Shown here: one piece after another, positions 27,120 to 38,189 of the stretch
How positions within the stretch are numbered: position 1 is the stretch's first letter
How the letters are laid out: each line of letters starts with the position of its first letter
Source: Actinomadura mexicana
Lineage (GTDB): Bacteria; Actinomycetota; Actinomycetes; Streptosporangiales; Streptosporangiaceae
DNA length: 64,000 nucleotides
Assembly: GCF_900188105.1 (NCBI RefSeq)
Contig: NZ_FZNP01000008.1
Coordinates: 124,001-188,000, forward strand
Direction of reading: 5' to 3'
Translations under genes and position numbers: made by a program
The notes under the pieces: generated by a model
Database searches by the model: none
What the model was told of the DNA's origin: nothing
Seen by the model: only the letters and a program-made list of their open reading frames with translations

Positions 27120-27159
27120 GTCTCGGCAAATAATTGTCGAGACGGAAGGTCTCGACAAT
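27120..27159. promoter_or_regulatory. TetR operator with three half-sites
   Basis: ATTGTCGAGAC (27133-27143) and GTCTCGACAAT (27149-27159) are perfect 11-bp arms with a 5-bp spacer. GTCTCGGCAA (27120-27129) matches the same arm with one change and pairs with the first arm. The result is two overlapping palindromes in the TetR/SDR divergent promoter. Confidence 0.75.
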
Positions 27160-27175
27160 GGAAGGGCGGCGCATC

Positions 27176-27895
27176 ATGACGCTGAACGGGCAGCGGACCC
27201 TGGTATGCGGCGGCACCTCGGGGATCGGCGCGGCCACCGCCCGGCTCTTCGCCGGCCAGGGCGCCGACGCCGTCGTCACCGGACGCGACGCCGAGCGCCT
27301 GGCCGAGGCCGCCGCGGACGGCCTCACCGCGCGTCGCCTGGACGCGGCCTCCGCGGAGGAGGTCGCCGCGTTCTTCGCCGAGGACACGGTCTACGACCAC
27401 CTCGTCCTCGCGCTGAGCGGCGGAGCGGGCGCGGGCCCCCTCGCCACCCTCGACCTGGCCGACCTGCGCGCCGGCTTCGAGGCCAAGTTCTGGTTGCACC
27501 TGCGGCTCGTCCAGGCCGCGCTCCCCCGCCTGGCGGCGGGCGGCTCGGTCACGTTCGTCACCGCCTCGTCGGCGCGGGCCGCGCTGCCCGGCACGGCCGG
27601 GCTCGCGGCGATCAACGGCGCGCTGGAGGCGATGGTGCCGCCCCTGGCCGCCGAACTGGCCCCGCTGCGCGTGAACGCCGTGTCCCCGGGCGTCATCGAG
27701 ACCCCGTGGTGGGACGCCATGCCCGCCGAGCAGCGCGCCGCCATGTTCGCCGAGCACGCCGCCGCCCTGCCGGTCGGGCGCGTCGGGCGTCCCGAGGACG
27801 TGGCGCAGGCGATCCTGCTGACCGCGACGAACGGGTTCATCACCGGCAACGTCGTCGAGTGCAACGGCGGCCTGACCCTGCCGACCGGCCGCTGA
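27176..27895 (+). CDS. Short-chain dehydrogenase/reductase
   Basis: A 239-residue Rossmann oxidoreductase. LVCGGTSGIGAATARLF is the TGxxxGxG cofactor motif (Cys-Gly for Thr-Gly), and FVTASSARAALPGTAGLAAINGALEAM holds the catalytic serine. The usual YxxxK is altered: the expected tyrosine region reads GTAGLAAIN, without the Tyr/Lys pair, so catalysis is uncertain or the protein belongs to an atypical SDR group. EWNGGL-like C-terminal block appears as VVECNGGLTLP. ATG 27176 follows GAAGGGCGG; ATG 27158 is possible but lies in the operator. Confidence 0.85.
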   Translation: MTLNGQRTLVCGGTSGIGAATARLFAGQGADAVVTGRDAERLAEAAADGLTARRLDAASAEEVAAFFAEDTVYDHLVLALSGGAGAGPLATLDLADLRAGFEAKFWLHLRLVQAALPRLAAGGSVTFVTASSARAALPGTAGLAAINGALEAMVPPLAAELAPLRVNAVSPGVIETPWWDAMPAEQRAAMFAEHAAALPVGRVGRPEDVAQAILLTATNGFITGNVVECNGGLTLPTGR

Positions 27896-27904
27896 CCGCA
27901 CGGG

Positions 27905-27940
27905 AACGGGCCGCCCCCCAGGTCGGGGAGGCGGCCCGTT
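27905..27940. terminator. Bidirectional terminator between SDR and acnA
   Basis: AACGGGCCGCC at 27905-27915 pairs with GGCGGCCCGTT at 27930-27940, with further C/G pairing inside the loop, followed by T in the plus direction. It separates two convergent genes. Confidence 0.75.
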
Positions 27941-27952
27941 TCGGCGTGCGGA

Positions 27953-30718
<2,766 letters not shown>

Positions 30719-30913
30719 GGACTCCTCCTCCGTCGCCACCGCGCGTCCGGTCCGGGACATGAGCGCGCGGCGCTGGTTTGATCTTCAATAAGGCCCGTCC
30801 CCGAGGCCGACGCGGGACGGCGCGCGGCGGGACGGGAGCTTCGTCTCCCTTGATCCTGCCTTAGTCGGAATCCTGACCGGGAATCAGGGCCGCCTAACTT
30901 CCGCCGCTTTTCT

Positions 30914-30952
30914 CTCGACGTCAAGCTATCTTCATTTTATCTCGACATCAAG
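30914..30952. promoter_or_regulatory. Two palindromic repeats upstream of acnA
   Basis: CTCGACGTCAAG (30914-30925) and CTCGACATCAAG (30941-30952) are near-identical, each an imperfect palindrome around GAyrTC, 27 bp apart, in locally AT-richer DNA about 200 bp upstream of the acnA start. They remind me of MarR-family (TamR-like) sites described near Streptomyces aconitase genes; that link is from memory. Confidence 0.5.
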
Positions 30953-30980
30953 CTACTTGCTCCCGGCCGAGGGGTCCGGC

Positions 30981-31964
30981 TCACCAGCGCTGGCGGGCCT
31001 CCTCCGCCCAGCCGGTGAGGGCGTCGAAGTCGTGCCATGTGCCGTCGTCGGCCTGGGCCCGGCCGCTGAAGTGGCCGAAGCACTGGTGGGTCTCGGTGCC
31101 GACGACGCCGAGCTCGGTCCGCGCGACCTTCTCGTGGAACGGCCGGAACTCGGCCTCGACGCGCGGCCCGCGGACCGTCCAGGGGCGCAGCCGGTCGCCG
31201 CGGTCGTAGGACCAGTCGAGCTCCTCGCCGATCTTGTGCAGCCGGCCGCCGACGAACAGCGCGTTCTCGGTCATCCCGGTGCCGTCGGTCCACTTGCCGC
31301 CGAGTTGCAGGGCGAGGCCGGGGCCGCTCGCCGCGGCCCAGTTCCATGTCGTCCGGTACGGCCACTTGCCGCGCCCGTGGTCGAGGACGGCGAAGGCGCC
31401 CTCCCCGATCTCGTGGTCGCCGGACGGGAGCCGCAGCCGCCCGTGCACGGGACGCCCGACGTCCTTGACCGTGTACTGGAAGCGCCGGGCGCTCCAGGGG
31501 ATCACCACGCCGAGCGACTCGTGGCCCTCCGGCAGCGGAACCCGGACGTCCAGGTCCACCAGCCCGGGGACCAGCGCCCGCACCCGCGAGCCGGACGGCC
31601 CCTGCCGGACGCCCACGGCGAACCCCGCCCCGCGCACCGACGCCTCCCCGGACCCGCTGCGGTCGGGGAACACCGCACCGCGCGCGAAGGGGACCACGCC
31701 GTCCCGGGAGGTCTCCTCGCCCGTCTCGCGGTCCAGCACGTACACGCCGTGGACCGCGGCGTAGTCCAGCGACGAGGCGACCAGCCCGATGACGTGCCGG
31801 GGCGTGACGATGCCCCAGTACTCCCAGCGCTTGGCGCGTCCCCAGCCGCGCAGGTTCGCGCGGTGCAGCGGGCGCCGCGTCCAGCCGACCGCCCGCGCAG
31901 CGAGCCGCCCGTCAGGCGTGCACAGGTCGACGGGCTCGGTGATCTCGCGCTCATGGGTCGGCAT
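30981..31964 (-). CDS. DUF2804 domain-containing protein
   Basis: A 327-residue protein covering a complete DUF2804 domain. Recognisable stretches are LRGWGRAKRWEYWGIVTPRH near the start, LDHGRGKWPYRTTWNWAAA in the middle, and TETHQCFGHFSGRAQADDG near the end, all rich in aromatic and charged residues and of beta-sandwich character. No signal peptide or membrane helix. The family's function is not established; a lipocalin-like fold acting on lipids has been suggested for related domains. It lies upstream of acnA on the same strand, with the acnA promoter region in between. Confidence 0.8.
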   Translation of the reverse strand: MPTHEREITEPVDLCTPDGRLAARAVGWTRRPLHRANLRGWGRAKRWEYWGIVTPRHVIGLVASSLDYAAVHGVYVLDRETGEETSRDGVVPFARGAVFPDRSGSGEASVRGAGFAVGVRQGPSGSRVRALVPGLVDLDVRVPLPEGHESLGVVIPWSARRFQYTVKDVGRPVHGRLRLPSGDHEIGEGAFAVLDHGRGKWPYRTTWNWAAASGPGLALQLGGKWTDGTGMTENALFVGGRLHKIGEELDWSYDRGDRLRPWTVRGPRVEAEFRPFHEKVARTELGVVGTETHQCFGHFSGRAQADDGTWHDFDALTGWAEEARQRW

Positions 31965-32013
31965 GCCCCGAGGCTACCGAGCGGTCCGCGCGACGCCGTG
32001 ACCCCTGGAACGG

Positions 32014-32043
32014 TTCAGCCCCCGGACACGCCCCGTTTAGATA
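32014..32043 (+). promoter_or_regulatory. Candidate promoter of the hopanoid operon
   Basis: TTCAGC (32014-32019) and TAGATA (32038-32043) are separated by 18 bp, about 55 bp before the hpnC GTG. The -10 box is good and the -35 weak. Confidence 0.35.
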
Positions 32044-32097
32044 AGTCCATACCTTGGCCAGAGTTTCTCTCGTGCCGGACCGGTCGATCTCCTCTAG

Positions 32098-32961
32098 GTG
32101 ATCATTGAACCGCCCTGGAGCGCCGAGGAGCACGATCGCGCGCTGGACCGGCTCGCCTCCCGGGAGAACTTCCCGGTGGCGGCGCGGGTCCTGCCCGCCC
32201 GGCACCGCGCCGCCCTGCGGGCCGTCTACGGCTTCGCGCGGCTCGTCGACGACATCGGCGACGAGGCCCCGCCGGAGCAGCGGCCCAAGCTGCTCGGACT
32301 CGTGGACGACGACCTGGACCGCGTGTTCGCCGGGCGGACGCCCGCCCTGCCGCAGCTGCGGAGGCTGGCGGAGACGGTGCACGCGCACCGGATCCCCGAG
32401 GAGCCGTTCCGCGACCTCGTGCAGGCGAACCGGCAGGACCAGACCGTCCACCGGTACGAGACGTTCGCCGACCTGAAGGGCTACTGCGCGCTGTCCGCCG
32501 CGCCGGTGGGACGGATCGTCCTGCGCCTGTTCCGCGCGCACACGCCGCGCCTCGCGGCCGCGTCCGACGACGTCTGCACGGCGCTGCAGATCGTCGAGCA
32601 CTGCCAGGACGCGGGGCAGGACTACCGGGCCGGCCGGATCTACCTGCCCGGCGAGGACCTGCGGCGCTTCGGCTGCGCCGAGGACGACCTCGCGCGCCCG
32701 GTCACGCCGACCCGGCTGCGCGGCGTCCTGGCGCTCCAGGCCGGCCGCGCCCGCGAACTGCTGGACGGCGGCGCAGCGCCGCTGCTGGCGGACCTGACGG
32801 GATGGGCGCGCATCGCCGTGGCGGGCTACGTGGCCGGCGGGCGCGCCGCGCTGTCGGCTCTGGAGCGCGGGCGGTACGACGTGCTCGCTCATGCGCTGCG
32901 TCCACGGCGGGCCACGCTGCCGGCCGGGTGGGCGCGCGCCCTTGGAAGGAGGGGGCGATGA
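32098..32961 (+). CDS. hpnC: Squalene/phytoene synthase-family HpnC
   Basis: A 287-residue trans-isoprenyl diphosphate synthase. ENFPVAARVLPARHR near the N-terminus is characteristic of HpnC; YGFARLVDDIGDE is the first aspartate-rich motif and VEHCQDAGQDYRAGRIYLP the second. In the HpnCDE route HpnC converts presqualene diphosphate to hydroxysqualene. GTG start 32098 has no clear ribosome-binding site. First gene of the hopanoid operon; its stop overlaps hpnD by 4 bp. Confidence 0.92.
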   Translation: MIIEPPWSAEEHDRALDRLASRENFPVAARVLPARHRAALRAVYGFARLVDDIGDEAPPEQRPKLLGLVDDDLDRVFAGRTPALPQLRRLAETVHAHRIPEEPFRDLVQANRQDQTVHRYETFADLKGYCALSAAPVGRIVLRLFRAHTPRLAAASDDVCTALQIVEHCQDAGQDYRAGRIYLPGEDLRRFGCAEDDLARPVTPTRLRGVLALQAGRARELLDGGAAPLLADLTGWARIAVAGYVAGGRAALSALERGRYDVLAHALRPRRATLPAGWARALGRRGR

Positions 32962-33875
32962 CGGTTTCGGAGACGTGCGAGGGTTCCGAGCGGGTGGTCG
33001 AGGCGTACCGGCACTGCGAGCGGGTGGTGCGCGAGGAGGCCCGCAACTTCTCCTACGGGATACGGCTGATGCCGGCCCCGAAGCGGCGGGCGATGAGCGC
33101 GGTCTACGCGTTCGCGCGCGGCATCGACGACATCGGCGACGGCCCGGAGCCGGCGTGCGTCCGGCTCGACCTGCTGGACCGGTCGCGGCAGCGGCTGATG
33201 ACCGTGCAGGAGGTGCTGCGGCGGCGGGCGGACGTCCGGGCGCTGGAGGGGCATCCGGTGCTGACCGCGCTGGCGGACGCGGCGGGCCGGTTCCCGATCC
33301 CCCTGGAGGCGTTCGAGGAGCTGCTCGACGGCTGCGAGGACGACGTGCGCGGCGCCGACTACGAGACCTTCGACGACCTGCTGCGCTACTGCCAGCGGGT
33401 CGCGGGCTCGGTCGGGCGGCTGTCGCTCGGGGTGTTCGGGTCGGACGGCCGGCAGCGGGCCGAGGGCCTCGCCGACTCGCTCGGCGTCGCGCTGCAGCTC
33501 ACCAACATCCTGCGCGACCTGCGCGAGGACCGGCTGGCCGGGCGCGCCTACATCCCGGCCGAGGACCTGGCGCGGTTCGGCTGCACGCTGAAGCTGGACG
33601 AGTCGGGCGCGTTCATCGACCCGCCGTGGCGGCTGAACGAGCTGATCGGCTTCCAGGCGGAGCGGGCGCGGGCCTGGTACGCCGAGGGGCTGCGGCTGCT
33701 GCCGCTGCTGGACCGGCGCAGCGCGGCGTGCACGGCGGCGATGGCCGGCATCTACCGGCGGCTGCTGGAGAACATCGCCGCCCGTCCGCAGATCGCGCTG
33801 GACGCGCGGGTGTCGCTGCCGACCTGGCAGAAGGCCGTGGTGGCGGCGCGCGCGCTGTCGGGGGTGGAGCGGTGA
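32958..33875 (+). CDS. hpnD: Presqualene diphosphate synthase HpnD
   Basis: A 305-residue squalene/phytoene-synthase family enzyme. VYAFARGIDDIGD and NILRDLREDRLAGRAYIPAED are the two aspartate-rich Mg-binding motifs. HpnD condenses two farnesyl diphosphates to presqualene diphosphate for the neighbouring HpnC. ATG 32958 sits behind GGAAGGAGGGGG inside the end of hpnC, giving strong coupled translation, and its stop overlaps the hpnE start. The C-terminal LPTWQKAVVAARAL is HpnD-like. Confidence 0.93.
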   Translation: MTVSETCEGSERVVEAYRHCERVVREEARNFSYGIRLMPAPKRRAMSAVYAFARGIDDIGDGPEPACVRLDLLDRSRQRLMTVQEVLRRRADVRALEGHPVLTALADAAGRFPIPLEAFEELLDGCEDDVRGADYETFDDLLRYCQRVAGSVGRLSLGVFGSDGRQRAEGLADSLGVALQLTNILRDLREDRLAGRAYIPAEDLARFGCTLKLDESGAFIDPPWRLNELIGFQAERARAWYAEGLRLLPLLDRRSAACTAAMAGIYRRLLENIAARPQIALDARVSLPTWQKAVVAARALSGVER

Positions 33876-35191
33876 GCGTCGTCGTCGTGGGCGGGGGGCT
33901 CGCGGGCATCAGCGCGGCGATCGCGCTCCAGGAGTCGGGCGTTCCGGTCACGCTGCTGGAGTCGCGGCCGTGGCTGGGCGGCGCCACGCACTCGTTCGGG
34001 CGGGGCGAGCTGAGCGTCGACAACGGCCAGCACGTCTTCCTGCGGTGCTGCACGGCGTACCAGGGGCTGCTTCACCGGCTGCGCGCCGACCACCTCGTCG
34101 ACGTGCAGGACCGGTTCGACGTCCCCGTCCTGCGGGCGGGCGCGCCGCCGGCGCGGCTGCGCCGGTCGGGCCTGCCGAGCCCGCTGCACCTGCTGCCCGC
34201 GCTGGCCGGGTACGCGCCGCTGTCGGCCGCCGACCGGCTGCGGGCCGTGCGCGCCGCGCTGGGGCTGGCGCGCCTCGACCCCGCCGACCCCGTGCTCGAC
34301 CAGGTCTCCGCCGGGGCGTGGCTGGCGCAGCGCGGGCAGCGGCCGTGGGCGCGGGAGGCGCTGTGGGGCCTGTTCCTCACGTCCGCGCTGAACGCCGAGG
34401 TGGACGACGCCGCGCTCGGCCTGTCGGCGATGGTGTGCCGGCGGGCCCTGTTCGGGCGCGCGGACGCGGCCGACATCGGGCTGCCGCTCGTCCCGCTGGA
34501 GGAACTGCACGGCGGCCCGGCGCTGCGGCGCATCGCGGAGATGGGCGGGACCGTCCGGCTGAAGGCCAGGGTGGAGGCCGTCACCGCCGACCCGAAGGTC
34601 GTCGTGGACGGGATGCCGATCGCCGCCGACGCGGTCGTCATCGCGGTGCCGCACGAGGCGGCGGTGCGGCTGCTGCCCGCCGAGGCGCTGCCGGACCCGC
34701 TGCGCTGGCCCGAGCTGGACGCCAGCCCGATCGTGAACGTGCACGTCGTCTACGACCGCCGGGTCCTGGACGCGCCGTTCGCCGCCGCGGTCGGCTCGCC
34801 CGTCCAGTGGGTCTTCGACCGGACGGCGGTCAGCGGGCTGCGCGGCGGCCAGTACCTCGCGGTGTCCCTGTCGGCCGCCGACCCGTGGATCGACATGCCG
34901 ACCGCCGAGCTGCGCTCGCGGTTCGTCCCCGAGCTGCGGCGGCTCCTGCCCGCCGCGTGGGGCGCGCAGGTCCGGGAGGTGTTCGTGACGCGGGAGCGGC
35001 GCGCCACGTTCCGGCAGCGCCCCGGCAGCGCGGCCGCCCGCCCCGGCGCGGCGACGCGCGCGCCGGGCCTGTACCTGGCCGGCGCGTGGACCGACACGGG
35101 CTGGCCCGACACCATGGAGGGAGCAGTGCGCAGTGGTCTCACCGCCGCCCGCCTGGTCCGCCGCCACCTGGAGAAGGTGAAGGACCGATGA
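33872..35191 (+). CDS. hpnE: Hydroxysqualene dehydroxylase HpnE (FAD amine-oxidase fold)
   Basis: A 439-residue flavoprotein. VVVVGGGLAGISAAIALQ is the dinucleotide-binding motif at the very N-terminus, LLESRPWLGGATHSF completes it, and GLYLAGAWTDTGWPDTMEGA is the C-terminal FAD contact block of the phytoene-desaturase/amine-oxidase superfamily. By family and position it reduces hydroxysqualene to squalene. GTG 33872 overlaps hpnD; its stop overlaps the next ATG. Confidence 0.93.
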   Translation: MSVVVVGGGLAGISAAIALQESGVPVTLLESRPWLGGATHSFGRGELSVDNGQHVFLRCCTAYQGLLHRLRADHLVDVQDRFDVPVLRAGAPPARLRRSGLPSPLHLLPALAGYAPLSAADRLRAVRAALGLARLDPADPVLDQVSAGAWLAQRGQRPWAREALWGLFLTSALNAEVDDAALGLSAMVCRRALFGRADAADIGLPLVPLEELHGGPALRRIAEMGGTVRLKARVEAVTADPKVVVDGMPIAADAVVIAVPHEAAVRLLPAEALPDPLRWPELDASPIVNVHVVYDRRVLDAPFAAAVGSPVQWVFDRTAVSGLRGGQYLAVSLSAADPWIDMPTAELRSRFVPELRRLLPAAWGAQVREVFVTRERRATFRQRPGSAAARPGAATRAPGLYLAGAWTDTGWPDTMEGAVRSGLTAARLVRRHLEKVKDR

Positions 35192-36213
35192 CGGCCGTGC
35201 CCGTTTCGCTGACCGATGTCCGTGAGCTGGTCGACGGCGCGCTGCGCGCCGCGGTCGGGCGGCTCGACCCGCGGACCTACCGGGTCGCGGCCTACCATCT
35301 CGGCTGGACCGACGAGGAGGGCCGCCCGCGCAAGGCCCCCGCGGGCAAGGCGCTGCGCCCGGCGCTGGCGCTGCTGTCCGCGCGGGCCGCCCTGGCTCCG
35401 CCGGAGAGCGGGCTGCCGGGCGCCGTCGCCGTCGAGCTGGCCCACGCGTTCTCGCTCCTGCACGACGACATCATGGACCGCGACCGGACGCGCAGGCACC
35501 GCCCGGCGGCGTGGACGGTGTTCGGCGACGCGTCCGCGATCCTGGCGGGCGACGCCCTCCTCGCCCTCGCGGGAGAGGTCCTGCTGGAGGCGCCCGGCCA
35601 GGGCTCGGCGCGGGCGGCCCGCGCGCTGGCGGCCGCCGTCCGCCGCCTCGTCGCCGGGCAGTCCCTCGACATGGACTTCGAGACGCGCAGGCAGATCGGC
35701 GTGGAAGAGTGCCTCACGATGGCCTCCGGCAAGACCGCCGCGCTGCTCGCGTGCTCGTGCGCGATCGGGGCCGTCCTGGACGGTGCGCCGGAGCGGCTGT
35801 GCGCCGCGCTGGAGGCGTTCGGCGAGGACCTCGGCATCGCCTTCCAGCTCGTGGACGACCTGCTCGGCATCTGGGGCGACCCGGCGACCACCGGCAAGCC
35901 CGCGCTGTCGGACCTGCGGTCCCGCAAGATGTCGCTGCCGGTCGTCGCCGCGCTGAACTCCGGGACGCCGGAGGCCGCGCGGTTGGCCGGGCTGTACGCG
36001 CGGCCCCTGCCGGCCGAGGAGGAGGCGGCCGGGGACCAACTGGCCGAGGCCGCCGGGCTGGTGGAGGCGGCGGGCGGGCGCGCCTGGGCCGAGATGGAGG
36101 CCGAGAGCCGCATCCAGCGCGCCGCCGAGCACCTGCTCACCGCGCGGCTTCCGGACCCCGTCCGCGCCGAGTTCCTGCACATCGCCGACTTCGTCACCTG
36201 CCGGGACCACTGA
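35188..36213 (+). CDS. Polyprenyl (probably farnesyl) diphosphate synthase
   Basis: A 341-residue trans-prenyltransferase. LLHDDIMDRDRTRRHRP is the first DDxxD motif with the basic cluster, GKTAALL the following Lys-Thr block, and FQLVDDLLGIWGD the second DDxxD. No obviously bulky pair sits before the first motif (residues SL), and product length cannot be settled by eye, but the operon needs FPP, the HpnD substrate. ATG 35188 overlaps hpnE by 4 bp, and the stop shares one base with shc. Confidence 0.93.
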   Translation: MTAVPVSLTDVRELVDGALRAAVGRLDPRTYRVAAYHLGWTDEEGRPRKAPAGKALRPALALLSARAALAPPESGLPGAVAVELAHAFSLLHDDIMDRDRTRRHRPAAWTVFGDASAILAGDALLALAGEVLLEAPGQGSARAARALAAAVRRLVAGQSLDMDFETRRQIGVEECLTMASGKTAALLACSCAIGAVLDGAPERLCAALEAFGEDLGIAFQLVDDLLGIWGDPATTGKPALSDLRSRKMSLPVVAALNSGTPEAARLAGLYARPLPAEEEAAGDQLAEAAGLVEAAGGRAWAEMEAESRIQRAAEHLLTARLPDPVRAEFLHIADFVTCRDH

Positions 36214-38189
36214 TGACGACGACAGAGCCCACCACCGGGACGACACCCGCCGCAGCACCGCCGGTCGGCGCAGCACCGCCGCCCGCCGCAGCACCGCCGG
36301 TAGGCGCGGAACGGCCGGGCGCCGGCGGGGCGGCCCGGATCAGGACGGCCGCCGAGGCGCTGGAGGCCGCCCGCGACCACCTGCTCCTGCTCCAGTCGCC
36401 GGAGGGCTGGTGGAAGGGCGAGCTGCAGACCAACGTGACGATGGACGCCGAGGACCTGCTGCTGCGCGAGTTCCTCGGCATCCGCGACGACGCGGACACC
36501 CGCGAGACCGCGCGCTGGATCAGGTCCCAGCAGGCCGCGGACGGCACCTGGGCGAACTTCCACGACGGCCCGCCGGACCTGTCCACGACCGTCGAGGCCT
36601 ACGTCGCGCTGCGGCTCGCGGGCGACCCGCCCGACGCGGGCCACATGATCCGCGCCGCCGCCTTCGTCCGCGGCGGCGGCGGCATCCCGGCGACCCGCGT
36701 CTTCACACGGTTCTGGCTGGCGATGTTCGGCCGCTGGCCGTGGGAGGACCTGCCGGTGCTGCCGCCGGAGCTGATGTTCCTGCCGCGCTGGTTCCCGCTG
36801 AACGTCTACGACTGGGCGTGCTGGGCGCGGCAGACGATCGTCCCGCTGACGGTGGTGGCCGCGCTGCGCCCCGTCCGGCCGCTGCCGTTCGCGCTGGACG
36901 AGCTGTACCCCGGCTACGACGTCCCCCCGGCCCGCCGCCGGGGCCTGTCCGGGTGGGACGCGGCGTTCGGGGCGCTCGACATGGCCCTGCACGTGTACGA
37001 GCGGCACCCGGCGAAGGGGGTGCGCAGGGCCGCGCTGCGCCGCGCCGCCGAGTGGATCGTCGCGCGGCAGGAGCGGGACGGGTCCTGGGGCGGAATCCAG
37101 CCGCCCTGGGTGTACTCGCTCCTCGCGCTGCACCTGCTCGGCTACGGCCTCGACCACCCGGTCGTCCGGCGGGGCCTGGACGGGCTGGAGCGGTTCACGA
37201 TCCGCGACGACCGGGGACGGCGCCTGGAGGCGTGCCAGTCCCCCGTCTGGGACACCGCGCTCGCGATGAACGCCCTGGCCGACGCGGGCCTGCCCGCCGG
37301 GCACCCCGCCCTGGAGCGGGCCGCCGGATGGCTGATCGGCGAGGAGGTGCGGGGCCCCGGCGACTGGTCGGTGCGGCGCCCCGGCCTGCCCCCCGGCGGC
37401 TGGGCGTTCGAGTTCGACAACGACTGCTACCCCGACACCGACGACACCGCCGAGGTCATCCTCGCGCTCGGCCGCGCCCGGCACCCGATGGCCGAGCCGG
37501 CGATCGAGCGGGGGCTGCGCTGGATGGCGGGGATGGCCTCCCGGGACGGCGGCTTCGGCGCGTTCGACGCCGACAACACCCGCGCCCTGTGCCGCAGGCT
37601 GCCGTTCTGCGACTTCGGCGAGGTCATCGACCCGCCGTCCGCCGACGTCACCGCGCACGTGGTGGAGGCGATGTCCCACCGCGGCATGGCCGACTCGCAG
37701 ACGGTCAAGCGGGCCGTCGTGTGGCTGCTGAAGGCGCAGGAGCCGGACGGGTCCTGGTTCGGCCGCTGGGGCGCCAACCACGTGTACGGGACGGGCAGCG
37801 TCGTGCCCGCCCTCATCGCGGCGGGCGTCCGGCCGGGCAAGCCCGCGATCCGCGGCGCGGTCGCCTGGCTGGAGCGCCACCAGCGCGACGACGGCGGCTG
37901 GGGCGAGGACCTGCGCTCCTACCGGGACCGGACGTGGATCGGGCACGGCGCCTCCACGCCGTCGCAGACCGCGTGGGCGCTGCTCGCCCTGCTGGCCGCC
38001 GGCGAGCGCGGACCGGCCGTCGAGCGCGGGATCCGCTGGCTCGTCGAGCACCAGCGCCCGGACGGCAACTGGGACGAGGACCACTTCACCGGCACCGGCT
38101 TCCCCGGCGACTTCTACATCAACTACCACCTCTACCGGCTCGTGTTCCCGCTCTCGGCGCTCGGCCGGTACCTGAAGGAGATCTCCTAA
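36213..38189 (+). CDS. shc: Squalene-hopene cyclase
   Basis: A 658-residue triterpene cyclase. The catalytic acid motif DTDD is at residues 408-411, and several QW-type repeats are visible (QAADGTWANF, QERDGSWGGI, QEPDGSWFGRWG, QRDDGGWGED, QRPDGNWDED). It folds squalene into hopene at the membrane. Residues 1-40 are a Thr/Pro/Ala-rich tail containing a 12-residue tandem repeat, unlike the folded domain. The gene is joined to the prenyl synthase by TGATG and to hpnH without a gap. Confidence 0.96.
   Translation: MTTTEPTTGTTPAAAPPVGAAPPPAAAPPVGAERPGAGGAARIRTAAEALEAARDHLLLLQSPEGWWKGELQTNVTMDAEDLLLREFLGIRDDADTRETARWIRSQQAADGTWANFHDGPPDLSTTVEAYVALRLAGDPPDAGHMIRAAAFVRGGGGIPATRVFTRFWLAMFGRWPWEDLPVLPPELMFLPRWFPLNVYDWACWARQTIVPLTVVAALRPVRPLPFALDELYPGYDVPPARRRGLSGWDAAFGALDMALHVYERHPAKGVRRAALRRAAEWIVARQERDGSWGGIQPPWVYSLLALHLLGYGLDHPVVRRGLDGLERFTIRDDRGRRLEACQSPVWDTALAMNALADAGLPAGHPALERAAGWLIGEEVRGPGDWSVRRPGLPPGGWAFEFDNDCYPDTDDTAEVILALGRARHPMAEPAIERGLRWMAGMASRDGGFGAFDADNTRALCRRLPFCDFGEVIDPPSADVTAHVVEAMSHRGMADSQTVKRAVVWLLKAQEPDGSWFGRWGANHVYGTGSVVPALIAAGVRPGKPAIRGAVAWLERHQRDDGGWGEDLRSYRDRTWIGHGASTPSQTAWALLALLAAGERGPAVERGIRWLVEHQRPDGNWDEDHFTGTGFPGDFYINYHLYRLVFPLSALGRYLKEIS
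36248..36307 (+). repeat. 36-bp direct repeat encoding the SHC N-terminal tail
   Basis: Two 24-nt copies with one mismatch (36248-36271 and 36284-36307) begin 36 bp apart and encode AAAPPVGA twice. The unit keeps the frame and lies in the disordered tail before the cyclase domain. Confidence 0.8.

Noticed and set aside
32004-32040. ECF-sigma-like promoter (GGAAC ... CGTT) before hpnC
   Set aside because: The spacing between the two elements is 22 bp, too long for the usual 16-17 bp.
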